Source: Acidimicrobiales bacterium
Lineage (GTDB): Bacteria; Actinomycetota; Acidimicrobiia; Acidimicrobiales; SHLQ01
Direction of reading: 5' to 3'
DNA: 12,813 nt
NCBI GenBank assembly: GCA_013002375.1
Contig: JABDJW010000091.1
Coordinates: forward strand, 1 to 12,813
Below the pieces are notes generated by a model. The model did no database searches. It was not told the DNA's origin and saw only the letters and a list, made by a program, of their open reading frames with translations. Positions 1 through 6,015 of the stretch are shown piece after piece; positions within the stretch are counted from its first letter, which is position 1; each line of letters begins with the position of its first letter. Both the position numbers and the translations under genes were made by a program.

Positions 1-498
1 GCGACGGGCTGGCCACTGCACCTGCTCCACGCCGCGGCACCGGAACCCGACTTCGTCGGCTACGACGAAGCGGGCGGGCCGTACGACGAAGAGCGCCGGG
101 CCAACGAGCTCACCGATGAACTCCGCGATCTGAACGCCATGGCCAAGGCCATCGGCGAAGATGGCATTCAGACCGAGGCCCAGGTGGTGGTCGGACCAAC
201 GGTCGAGGTCATCTTGCAGAAGGCGGCCGAGACAGACGCCGCGGTGGTCGCCATCGTCGGACACAAGCACAACGCAATGCATCGGCTGGTGCAGGGAAGT
301 GTCGCCGCCGCGCTCCTGAAGGCCGCGAACGTACCGGTGCTGGTCCTTCCGACCCAAGAAGACGACGACTCGGCCGAATCAGCCGAGGAATCGGGCCACC
401 GGCTGCGTCACGCCCTCGAACACTTCGAGACCGAACACCCGAACCTCACCAAGGTGTTGAACGACATCAGCTACTACTTGAGCGGCAGCGGCCTCTAG
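1..498 (+). CDS. Universal stress protein, 5' end cut by window edge
   Basis: The first base begins an in-frame codon, so 165 residues of the C-terminal part are visible and the start lies outside. The beginning (HLLHAAAP) is the second strand of a USP fold. The nucleotide-loop region around nt 256-306 reads VGHKHNAMHRLVQGSVA. Compared with the ATP-binding pattern G-2x-G-9x-G(S/T), it lacks the second Gly and is one residue short, so ATP binding is doubtful. The strand PVLVLP closes the domain. An acidic linker and a helical tail (about the last 48 residues, with HPNLTKVLNDISYYL) extend beyond the usual USP end; the tail resembles, from memory, the C-terminus of DUF4404-type small proteins. 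It converges on the next USP gene with an 18-nt gap. Family is confident; biochemical role is not known. Confidence 0.85.
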   Translation, partial: ATGWPLHLLHAAAPEPDFVGYDEAGGPYDEERRANELTDELRDLNAMAKAIGEDGIQTEAQVVVGPTVEVILQKAAETDAAVVAIVGHKHNAMHRLVQGSVAAALLKAANVPVLVLPTQEDDDSAESAEESGHRLRHALEHFETEHPNLTKVLNDISYYLSGSGL

Positions 499-516
499 TT
501 GGGCCGCCTTGGCCTC

Positions 517-1290
517 TCAGGCTCGATAGGCCAGTACCGGGCAGGACGCATGTGCCACCGTGTTCGCGGTGACGCTGCCGTGCAGCATCCGGGAGGCACC
601 GGTTTCGGCCCGGGTGGCGAGCGCGAGCAGGACTGCGCCGGTTTCGTCCGCGTGGGCGACCAAGGCCTTGGCCGGATCCTCGGCTGCGAGCACCTGGTGA
701 GCGATCGTCTTGCCGGTCGCTTCACCGATCTCGCGGGCCGCCTGTTCGGCTGCAGCCGCACCATCGAATCCGTCCGCGACGGTCACGACCTCGGGGATCA
801 GATCGAAATTGGCGGTGAAGGCCTCGACGATGGGCACGATGGCCTCGGACGATTCCTCGGCGCTGACGGCCACGACCATCGGGCCGTGCAAGCGGAAGCG
901 GCCGGCCTCCACATTGGGGCCGAACAACAACACCGGCGCTCGGCCGTCGTGTAACAACTCGGTGGCCACACTGCCGAGCAGCGCGGCGGATCGGCCCCGG
1001 CCATGGGTCGACATGACGACCAGCGACGCCGGCTTGGCCGCGAGCAGATCGAGCAACATCTCCGAGACCGGCTCTGATGCCGGCTCGATGGTGCACTGCC
1101 GCTCCACCCCGGCGAAGGGCTCGACCTGCTGGTCGACCCACTGGCGAAGCTCGAGGCCGTCCGACGCCGGTTGATGGTAGGACGCGATGTGCAGGGTGAC
1201 ATTCAAACACCGAGCGATCGCACTGGCGGGGCCCAACGCCCGGACCGATTCGTCCGAACCGTCCAACGGAACAATCACATCTCCGAACAC
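517..1290 (-). CDS. Tandem-domain universal stress protein (degenerate ATP motifs)
   Basis: 257 residues in two USP domains (about 1-128 and 136-257). Domain 1 opens with VIVPLDGSDES, the canonical first strand with the Asp of USP folds, and has STHGRGRSAALLGSVA at about 94-109. Its first Gly is Ser and the loop is one residue short. Domain 2 has ATRAETGASRMLHGSV at 225-240, with Ala in place of both leading glycines. Both sites look unable to bind ATP in the classical way. The start is GTG at 1290, chosen because GAGGGAG lies 7 nt upstream and the USP fold begins at once. It is a clear paralogue of the gene at 3785-4513; both share SAA..GSVAT.LL and a GPNV linker. The promoter region shared with 1433-1792 carries two DosR-like boxes. 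Product family is confident; the role (stress or dormancy) is inferred. Confidence 0.93.
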   Translation of the reverse strand: MFGDVIVPLDGSDESVRALGPASAIARCLNVTLHIASYHQPASDGLELRQWVDQQVEPFAGVERQCTIEPASEPVSEMLLDLLAAKPASLVVMSTHGRGRSAALLGSVATELLHDGRAPVLLFGPNVEAGRFRLHGPMVVAVSAEESSEAIVPIVEAFTANFDLIPEVVTVADGFDGAAAAEQAAREIGEATGKTIAHQVLAAEDPAKALVAHADETGAVLLALATRAETGASRMLHGSVTANTVAHASCPVLAYRA

Positions 1291-1297
1291 CGAATTT

Positions 1298-1304
1298 CTC
1301 CCTC
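1298..1304 (-). promoter_or_regulatory. Ribosome binding site GAGGGAG for USP at 517-1290
   Basis: Read on the minus strand the bases are GAGGGAG, 7 nt before the GTG at 1290. This supports GTG as the start. It also marks this gene as different from the other box-controlled genes here, which have no Shine-Dalgarno sequence. Confidence 0.7.
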
Positions 1305-1348
1305 ACGTTGCGGTACGTCCAGCATCGGGACGATACCGCGGGTCGACC

Positions 1349-1363
1349 AGGGTCCGAAGTCCC
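1349..1363 (-). promoter_or_regulatory. DosR-like box upstream of USP 517-1290
   Basis: On the minus strand the site reads GGGACTTCGGACCCT. It matches all 12 specified positions of the DosR/DevR-type core GGGACTTNNGNCCCT, the best copy in the window. It lies 58 nt upstream of the GTG start rather than 34. If the transcription start keeps the 35-nt offset seen for the other boxes, it falls at 1314 (an A on the minus strand), with a -10-like GATGCT at 1321-1326. That leaves a 24-nt leader holding the GAGGGAG site. The sequence match is seen directly; the activator and start site are inferred. Confidence 0.72.
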
Positions 1364-1383
1364 AGGGCCCAGCCGAAGCCCGC

Positions 1384-1398
1384 AGGACCTTGGCCCCT
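1384..1398 (+). promoter_or_regulatory. DosR-like box upstream of the 119-residue unknown protein
   Basis: AGGACCTTGGCCCCT matches 10 of 12 specified positions of GGGACTTNNGNCCCT. Exactly 34 nt separate it from the ATG at 1433. At -12 to -7 relative to that ATG is CATGAT (1421-1426), a weak -10 hexamer ending in T. It lies 20 nt from the opposite-facing box at 1349-1363 in a 142-nt divergent region, so the two sites may act together. Confidence 0.68.
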
Positions 1399-1432
1399 GG
1401 ATTCCAACCGGTCGCCGGACCATGATGCCCCC

Positions 1433-1792
1433 ATGGAATTCACTCCCGCCGCAACCCTGACGTTCGAACCCGAACAAGGCGTGTGGCATGCCGAACGCGG
1501 CGAGGAGAGCTTCTGGAGCACCGGGCTCGACCGAGCCCTCGCCCACGTCGAAGCGGTGTTCGGCACACCGCCCGAGCAAGTTCGGATTTCCGTCGACGCC
1601 ACGATCGATCCCGTCTTTGCCGAGGTCCGCGCCGGCGGCGATCCGGCGACGGCAGCCGACATCGAGCGGATCGCCCGCTACATCTACGACCGCCAGATCC
1701 CCCTCGGCCTCCACGATCTCGGTGAGCTCTTGGGCTGCGAAAAGGCTCGGCTCAGCGAGTTGTTCGACCGGTTCGATCGCGCCGGCGAGTGA
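1433..1792 (+). CDS. Small protein of unknown function, candidate box-regulated gene
   Basis: 119 residues, not recognised as a named family. The N-terminal half (about 5-65) alternates short beta-like segments (ATLTFEPEQGVWHA, VRISVDATI) with a helix near 31-44. The C-terminal half (75-116) is helical and charged; HDLGELLGCEKARLSELF is laid out like a helix-turn-helix, but this is only a resemblance. There is no signal peptide or membrane segment, so it is probably cytoplasmic. The ATG at 1433 is preferred over upstream in-frame starts because those would run antisense into the neighbouring USP gene, and because a DosR-like box lies exactly 34 nt before it, as in the USP genes. There is no Shine-Dalgarno, which suits a leaderless message. 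It ends 7 nt from the convergent K+ channel gene. Function unknown. Confidence 0.75.
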   Translation: MEFTPAATLTFEPEQGVWHAERGEESFWSTGLDRALAHVEAVFGTPPEQVRISVDATIDPVFAEVRAGGDPATAADIERIARYIYDRQIPLGLHDLGELLGCEKARLSELFDRFDRAGE

Positions 1793-1799
1793 CGGCGGT

Positions 1800-2792
1800 C
1801 TAGCGCGCCGCGCTCAGCGCCTCGAAGGCCAGCAGCTCGGTTTCGAGTCCGACTGCGAACACGATTTGATCGGTGCCCGCGACGATCGACGCCGCGTGCA
1901 GCACCTGACCGTCGTCGGTCTGGGATCCGATGATCCGAACGCCGGTGGCGGCTTCGAGTTCGGGCAGCGCCATACCCGCAGCCGCGCTCGCGGCGTGAAC
2001 CCGCACGGCCCGAATCGAGACGTCGGTCGACGGGTCGTGCATGGCGGTGTCGAGGAACCCGGCCAGCTCTGGCTGCACCGAGTCGGACACGAGGCGACGA
2101 GCGGCCATGTCGATCGGGCTCACGACCTGATCGGCGCCGGCCAGCCGCATCTTGCTGGCCGAGTGGGCATCAGAGGCCCGGGTGACGATTCGCAGGTCGG
2201 CGTTCGCGGCCCGGGCCGACAAAACGGTCGAGATCGCGTCGCTGTCGTTGGCCAGGCAGACGATCAGGCCGTCGGCTCGCTCGATACCGGCCTGCAACAA
2301 CGTCTCGTCTCGCGTGCAATCGGCCTGGATCACGATGCGACCGGCCCGTTCCGCGGCGGCCGCCCGATCGGGTTCGCGCTCGACCACGCCCACCTCCAGG
2401 CCGGGTGGCAGGAGATCGAGCACCGCCTGTCCAGTGCGGCCGTAGCCACAGACCAAGGTGTGTTTGCTCAAGCGGTCCAAGGTTCTCCCCCGTCGACGGG
2501 TCGTGAGTTGTTCCAGTGCTGACTCGACCAGGATCTCTGCAAAGGCCGCCAACGCAAAACCAATCGCGGCGACGCCCACGATGATCAATCCGATCGTAAA
2601 CAACCGGCCGCTGGTGTCGAGCGGTTCTATCTCGCCGAAGCCGACCGTCGACACCGTGATGACCGATTGATAGAGCGCGTCGACGGCGCCGAAGCCCTCG
2701 ACGACGGCGTACCAGAACGCCCCGGACATCGTCACCACGGCAACGAGCGCGACACCGACCGCGACGCGCCAGCGGCGACTGCGGCTCAGCAT
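1800..2792 (-). CDS. Two-transmembrane K+ channel with RCK (TrkA-N/TrkA-C) domain
   Basis: 330 residues with MthK-like layout. A first membrane helix (about 9-31) is followed by a pore helix and the selectivity filter TVGFGE at 49-54, the signature of K+ channels, then the inner helix (about 62-86). A basic linker (TTRRRGR, 97-103) leads to an RCK N-lobe starting HTLVCGYGRTGQA. Its Rossmann loop GYGRTG is at 116-121, and acidic Glu138 at the end of the second strand suits NAD(H) or a similar ligand. The RCK C-lobe occupies about 255-330. It should conduct K+ across the cytoplasmic membrane and be gated by a cytosolic ligand; which ligand cannot be told. The ATG at 2792 has no clear ribosome site. 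It is divergent from the USP at 2925, and the only box in that gap is oriented towards the USP gene. Confidence 0.93.
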   Translation of the reverse strand: MLSRSRRWRVAVGVALVAVVTMSGAFWYAVVEGFGAVDALYQSVITVSTVGFGEIEPLDTSGRLFTIGLIIVGVAAIGFALAAFAEILVESALEQLTTRRRGRTLDRLSKHTLVCGYGRTGQAVLDLLPPGLEVGVVEREPDRAAAAERAGRIVIQADCTRDETLLQAGIERADGLIVCLANDSDAISTVLSARAANADLRIVTRASDAHSASKMRLAGADQVVSPIDMAARRLVSDSVQPELAGFLDTAMHDPSTDVSIRAVRVHAASAAAGMALPELEAATGVRIIGSQTDDGQVLHAASIVAGTDQIVFAVGLETELLAFEALSAAR

Positions 2793-2800
2793 GGGGCACC

Positions 2801-2819
2801 GGCCGGTCGGCGGCCGGTC
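2801..2819. repeat. Short direct repeat GGCCGGTC x2
   Basis: GGCCGGTC occurs at 2801-2808 and again at 2812-2819, separated by 3 nt, just upstream of the K+ channel start at 2792. It could be a regulator site or a chance product of GC-rich sequence. No known operator was recognised. Confidence 0.3.
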
Positions 2820-2875
2820 AGGGGCAGAGGGATGGGCGAAGGCACGGTAGGTATTGATCGTAGCCAGCCCAAGAC

Positions 2876-2890
2876 AGGACCTTGGGCCCT
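2876..2890 (+). promoter_or_regulatory. DosR-like box upstream of USP 2925-3770
   Basis: AGGACCTTGGGCCCT matches 10 of 12 specified positions of GGGACTTNNGNCCCT. Exactly 34 nt lie between its end and the ATG at 2925. TTAGCT (2913-2918) sits at -12 to -7 from that ATG. Read on the other strand, the box is 84 nt from the K+ channel start and matches poorly, so control of the channel from this site is less likely. Confidence 0.7.
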
Positions 2891-2924
2891 AGGCTCTGCA
2901 CCCACCGATTGGTTAGCTGGCGCC

Positions 2925-3770
2925 ATGTCCAAACCAATCGTGGTGGTCGGCGTCGACGGATCCGACGCTGCCACTGATGCACTGCGTTGGGCCATCGACT
3001 GCGCCGAGGCGCACGGGGGAACAGTACGGGCCGTTTCGGCCTGGAACGTACCGACGTTCGGCGGCCCGATGGCCGAACCCACTGCGCCGGTTGCCGGCCC
3101 CGACTTGGCCCAAGCCGCCGCCGACGCCATCGAACACAGCCTGAGCCAGCTCGATCGCGTGCCGGCCAGCCTGGAGCGAGTGGTCGTCCATGGTGACCCG
3201 GTCGCCCTGCTCGAGCAGATGGGGGCCGAACCCGATGTCGTCATGGTGGTGGTCGGCCGGCGAGGCCTCGGCCGCCTGGCCACGGTGCTGCTCGGTTCGA
3301 CCAGTCGGGCACTGATTCATGGCGCGCCCTGCCCGGTCGCCGTCGTGCCGCGCGGCAAACACGATCACGGCGGGCCGACCCTTGTCGGCGTCGACGGGTC
3401 GCCCGGGGCGCTGGCCGCTTTGCGCTGGGCCGATCGCTGGGGTGGTCCGCACATCATCGCCGTGCACGCCTGGCGAGTGCACTACTTCCACAACGTTCCG
3501 ATGCTGCCCCGAAGCGAGTTCGCCGAGATGGCCCAAGCTCGGCTCGAAAAGACGCAGCGCGAGTTCGAGGCGGGCCCGCCGGCCCACGCCACTCAAATCG
3601 ACTACCGGCTGACCGAAGGCGACGCGCGGTCGATGTTGGTGAGCCGCCATGCTTCCATGCTGGTGGTCGGGAAATGCCATGGACTACCGGCTCGGATGGT
3701 CGGGTCCGTCGCTGCCGCAGTGACGGTGCGTTCGTCGATTCCCGTGATCGTCACCCCGCCGACCGAGTAG
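2925..3770 (+). CDS. Tandem-domain universal stress protein
   Basis: 281 residues in two USP domains (about 1-145 and 150-281). Domain 1 begins IVVVGVDGSDAA and carries an intact ATP-type loop GRRGLGRLATVLLGS at 111-125. Domain 2 begins TLVGVDGSPGA, but its loop GKCHGLPARMVGS (249-261) has His in place of the second Gly and is two residues short. One nucleotide site is therefore expected per chain. The frame stays open upstream. The ATG at 2925 was chosen because the USP fold begins directly after it and because a DosR-like box lies exactly 34 nt upstream; no Shine-Dalgarno is present. It converges with the USP at 3785-4513 across 14 nt. Such two-domain proteins are typical DosR targets in mycobacteria; the same role here is inferred. 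Confidence 0.94.
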   Translation: MSKPIVVVGVDGSDAATDALRWAIDCAEAHGGTVRAVSAWNVPTFGGPMAEPTAPVAGPDLAQAAADAIEHSLSQLDRVPASLERVVVHGDPVALLEQMGAEPDVVMVVVGRRGLGRLATVLLGSTSRALIHGAPCPVAVVPRGKHDHGGPTLVGVDGSPGALAALRWADRWGGPHIIAVHAWRVHYFHNVPMLPRSEFAEMAQARLEKTQREFEAGPPAHATQIDYRLTEGDARSMLVSRHASMLVVGKCHGLPARMVGSVAAAVTVRSSIPVIVTPPTE

Positions 3771-3784
3771 CGGGCCCAGGCCTC

Positions 3785-4513
3785 TCACATCGAGACGAGC
3801 GGGCCGGCCGCCAACACCGGAATGCTGATCCGTTTGACGACCTCGCTCGTGACGCTGGGTTCGAGAAACCGCTGCCGGCCGGACGGCGCATGGGTGGCCA
3901 TGACCAGAACCGAGGCACCGACCGAGGAGCATTCGGCCACGATCGATCGAGCGACGTTGGCCGCCTTCTCGCTGCGTCCGAAACCACCGTCATGCACGGT
4001 GACGGTCTCGAGATCCTGTTCGAACTGCCCGACCCAGCCCTTCGCGATCGGCGTGACGTTGCGCCCGCCTTCGCTCATGTCGACCGCGACGACGGTGGGG
4101 CCGGCCAACAACGACGTGGGTTCGACCACGCTCACGTTGGGGCCGCACACCAGCACCGGTTCGGTGCTCGCTTGCAGAAGATCGGTGGCAACGCTGCCGA
4201 AGTAGGCAGCACTTCGAGCCCGGCCGTGGGAGCCGATGCACACCAGCGGATCGTCGACCGCCGCCACCTCGATCAAGACCTCATCGGCCACGGTGCCAAG
4301 CCGCTGGCGAGAGATGATCACCGGCTCGATGCCGTGTTCGGTGGCTGCCGTGGCGAGCTCGCGGCTGATCGACGGCGACGGGTCGTCGCTGTCGGCCGGG
4401 AACACCAGGACTCGCACGTCGACGCCGACTCGCTTCGACAGCGCGATTCCCACCTCGAGGGCGCGCTTCGACAGATCGGATCCGTCGTAGGGAACAAGCA
4501 CGTTTTGCACCAT
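3785..4513 (-). CDS. Tandem-domain universal stress protein (degenerate ATP motifs)
   Basis: 242 residues in two USP domains (about 1-126 and 138-242). The opening VLVPYDGSDLS is canonical. The domain 1 loop GSHGRARSAAYFGS (94-107) is one residue short between the second and third Gly. In domain 2 the equivalent THAPSGRQRFLEPS (207-220) has lost the glycines, with Pro at the last one. It is a paralogue of the gene at 517-1290, shown by the shared SAA..GSVAT.LL and CGPNV/FGPNV linker; both are on the minus strand and both seem unable to bind ATP classically. The ATG at 4513 lacks a Shine-Dalgarno and lies exactly 34 nt from a DosR-like box on the minus strand. It diverges from the USP operon at 4625, sharing a 111-nt promoter region. 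Confidence 0.93.
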   Translation of the reverse strand: MVQNVLVPYDGSDLSKRALEVGIALSKRVGVDVRVLVFPADSDDPSPSISRELATAATEHGIEPVIISRQRLGTVADEVLIEVAAVDDPLVCIGSHGRARSAAYFGSVATDLLQASTEPVLVCGPNVSVVEPTSLLAGPTVVAVDMSEGGRNVTPIAKGWVGQFEQDLETVTVHDGGFGRSEKAANVARSIVAECSSVGASVLVMATHAPSGRQRFLEPSVTSEVVKRISIPVLAAGPLVSM

Positions 4514-4547
4514 GGCCCGAGTCTCGTACGAAGCGGCGAAAACCGCC

Positions 4548-4562
4548 AGGGCAGAAGGTCCC
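4548..4562 (-). promoter_or_regulatory. DosR-like box upstream of USP 3785-4513
   Basis: On the minus strand the site reads GGGACCTTCTGCCCT, 10 of 12 specified positions of GGGACTTNNGNCCCT. Exactly 34 nt separate it from the ATG at 4513. GAGACT (4520-4525 on the minus strand) sits at -12 to -7 from the ATG. It is the mirror partner of the box at 4576-4590, with 13 nt between them. Confidence 0.7.
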
Positions 4563-4575
4563 GCGACCCGTCGTT

Positions 4576-4590
4576 GGGACCTTCTCCCCT
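4576..4590 (+). promoter_or_regulatory. DosR-like box upstream of USP operon 4625-5997
   Basis: GGGACCTTCTCCCCT matches 10 of 12 specified positions of GGGACTTNNGNCCCT. It differs at one base from the minus-strand box at 4548-4562. Exactly 34 nt lie before the ATG at 4625, with TGTGCT (4613-4618) at -12 to -7. Confidence 0.7.
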
Positions 4591-4624
4591 ACCTCGGACC
4601 CCCCTCACCTGGTGTGCTGAAACC

Positions 4625-5143
4625 ATGAACGCAAAGCACCAGCCCAACACCATCGTGGTCGGCGTCGACGGCTCCGAGGCCTCTCGGGCCGCCTTTCATC
4701 GAGCGATCGAGGAAGCGGTCTGGCGCAACGCCAACGTGCGGGCCGTGCACGTGTACGAGGTACCGGCTCTCACCGGATTCGAGATGTTGGCCATCGATGC
4801 CAACTCGTACCGCGAGCAGGCCGACAAGTGGCTGACCGAGGAGCTCCAATACCTGAGCCGGAGCTACGAGGCCGACTTCCCGGTCGAGGTCACCGGCGAG
4901 ATCAGCACCGGACACCTCGGTGTCAACCTGATCCGCGCCGCGCAGAACGCGACGATGCTGGTCTTGGGCACCCGGGGTCTCGGGGGTTTCCGCGGGCTCC
5001 TGCTGGGCTCGGTGACGACCTACTGCGTCCACCACCTGCCGTGCCCGTTGCTGGTGGTTCCGGACCCCACCAACACGCCCGAAGCGATCGACGATGACAC
5101 ACATCCCGCGGCGGACACCCACGTCGTGGGCGCCGACGAATGA
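4625..5143 (+). CDS. Single-domain universal stress protein
   Basis: 172 residues, one USP domain (about 8-147) plus an acidic C-terminal tail. It begins IVVGVDGSEASRAAF and has an intact ATP-type loop GTRGLGGFRGLLLGS at 115-129, followed by the closing strand CPLLVVPDP. Single-domain USPs usually dimerise; here a partner could be the two-domain USP encoded immediately after it. The frame is open far upstream, but the start at 4625 is set by the onset of the fold, by a DosR-like box exactly 34 nt before it, and by the divergent neighbour occupying the upstream DNA. No Shine-Dalgarno is visible. Its stop overlaps the next start as ATGA at 5140-5143, implying translational coupling. Confidence 0.94.
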   Translation: MNAKHQPNTIVVGVDGSEASRAAFHRAIEEAVWRNANVRAVHVYEVPALTGFEMLAIDANSYREQADKWLTEELQYLSRSYEADFPVEVTGEISTGHLGVNLIRAAQNATMLVLGTRGLGGFRGLLLGSVTTYCVHHLPCPLLVVPDPTNTPEAIDDDTHPAADTHVVGADE

Positions 5144-5997
5144 CCAAACGCTTCATCGTCGGCATCGACGGTTCCGATGCCTCCCTGACTGCGCTGACCT
5201 GGGCCACAGGATTCGCCGAGCGGCACGAGGCCGAGGTCGTCCCCGTCCACAGCTGGGAGTACCCCACCATCGCACTCCTGCCCTCGCCGGTCGGCTTCCC
5301 GGTACCGGCGCAGGCGTTCATGACCCAGACCAACGACCGGCTCATCACCAAGCTGATCGACGATCACCGCGAGCAGATCGAGAATGCCGACTGCATCACC
5401 GACCCGGAGGTGTACCACGGCGGCCCCGCGTCGGTCCTGTGCGAAGCGGCCAAGGACGCCGATCTGATCGTTGTCGGATCCCGCGAGCGCGGCCGGTTCA
5501 AAGGGCTCATGCTCGGTTCGGTCGGCTCCCAGGTCGTGAACGCGGCACCGTGTGCCGTGGCGGTCATACCGAGCGACTGGACACCGACCTCGACCGGCCG
5601 GGTTGTCATTGGCGTCGACGGCTCACCGCACAGCAACGCCGCGGTCGATTGGGCCGACCGATGGGCGCCGCCCCCGTCGACCCTGCACCTCGTGCACGGT
5701 TGGGAGATCCCGGTTTCCCTCGAGGGGTTCGACCGCTGGATCGACTCGACCGACGTCGAAGGAGCGGCCAAGCGGCTCACCGAACTCGGTGCCGAGCGGG
5801 TCGTCGATCATCAGGTCGAAACCGAAGTCATCCAGGCCAACATGAAGCAGAGTCTCACCGAGTGCGCCCGTGACGCCGACCTGCTGGTGCTCGGCGCCCG
5901 CGGCCACAGCAAGTTGGTCGGGCTCCTGTTGGGCTCGGTGACGACGTCGACGCTGAACCACCTCACCGGCCCGACCGTCATCGTCCGGGCCGAGTAG
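5140..5997 (+). CDS. Tandem-domain universal stress protein, coupled to the upstream USP
   Basis: 285 residues in two USP domains (about 1-145 and 153-285). Domain 1 begins FIVGIDGSDAS; its loop GSRERGRFKGLMLGS (113-127) keeps the spacing but has Glu116 in place of the second Gly. Domain 2 begins VVIGVDGSPHS and has an intact loop GARGHSKLVGLLLGS at 252-266. As in the other plus-strand two-domain USPs, one site is intact and one altered, but here the intact one is the C-terminal. The ATG overlaps the previous stop by 4 nt, so the two are translated together from the box at 4576-4590. It converges with the CoA-transferase gene across 18 nt. Confidence 0.94.
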   Translation: MTKRFIVGIDGSDASLTALTWATGFAERHEAEVVPVHSWEYPTIALLPSPVGFPVPAQAFMTQTNDRLITKLIDDHREQIENADCITDPEVYHGGPASVLCEAAKDADLIVVGSRERGRFKGLMLGSVGSQVVNAAPCAVAVIPSDWTPTSTGRVVIGVDGSPHSNAAVDWADRWAPPPSTLHLVHGWEIPVSLEGFDRWIDSTDVEGAAKRLTELGAERVVDHQVETEVIQANMKQSLTECARDADLLVLGARGHSKLVGLLLGSVTTSTLNHLTGPTVIVRAE

Positions 5998-6015
5998 CCG
6001 GCGTTCGGGCGGCGG

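Noticed and set aside
499..516. Terminator hairpins in the short convergent gaps (also 1793-1799, 3771-3784, 5998-6015)
   Set aside because: Only short self-complementary GGCC-type stems, no T-tract, and gaps of 7-18 nt; nothing that supports an intrinsic terminator.
1327..1341. Possible seventh DosR-like box GGGACGATACCGCGG
   Set aside because: Only the left half matches; the right half lacks CCCT, and 7 of 12 specified positions is not above what GC-rich sequence gives by chance.
722..1714. Long minus-strand open frame (330 codons) overlapping the USP and the unknown protein
   Set aside because: Arg/Gly-rich translation without any fold, running antisense or out of frame over two better genes; typical shadow of GC-rich codon use.
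3674..4624. N-terminal extension of the USP at 4625 to an upstream ATG
   Set aside because: The extension would run through the divergent USP gene in antisense and through both boxes; its translation is Asp/Arg/Gly-rich with no fold.
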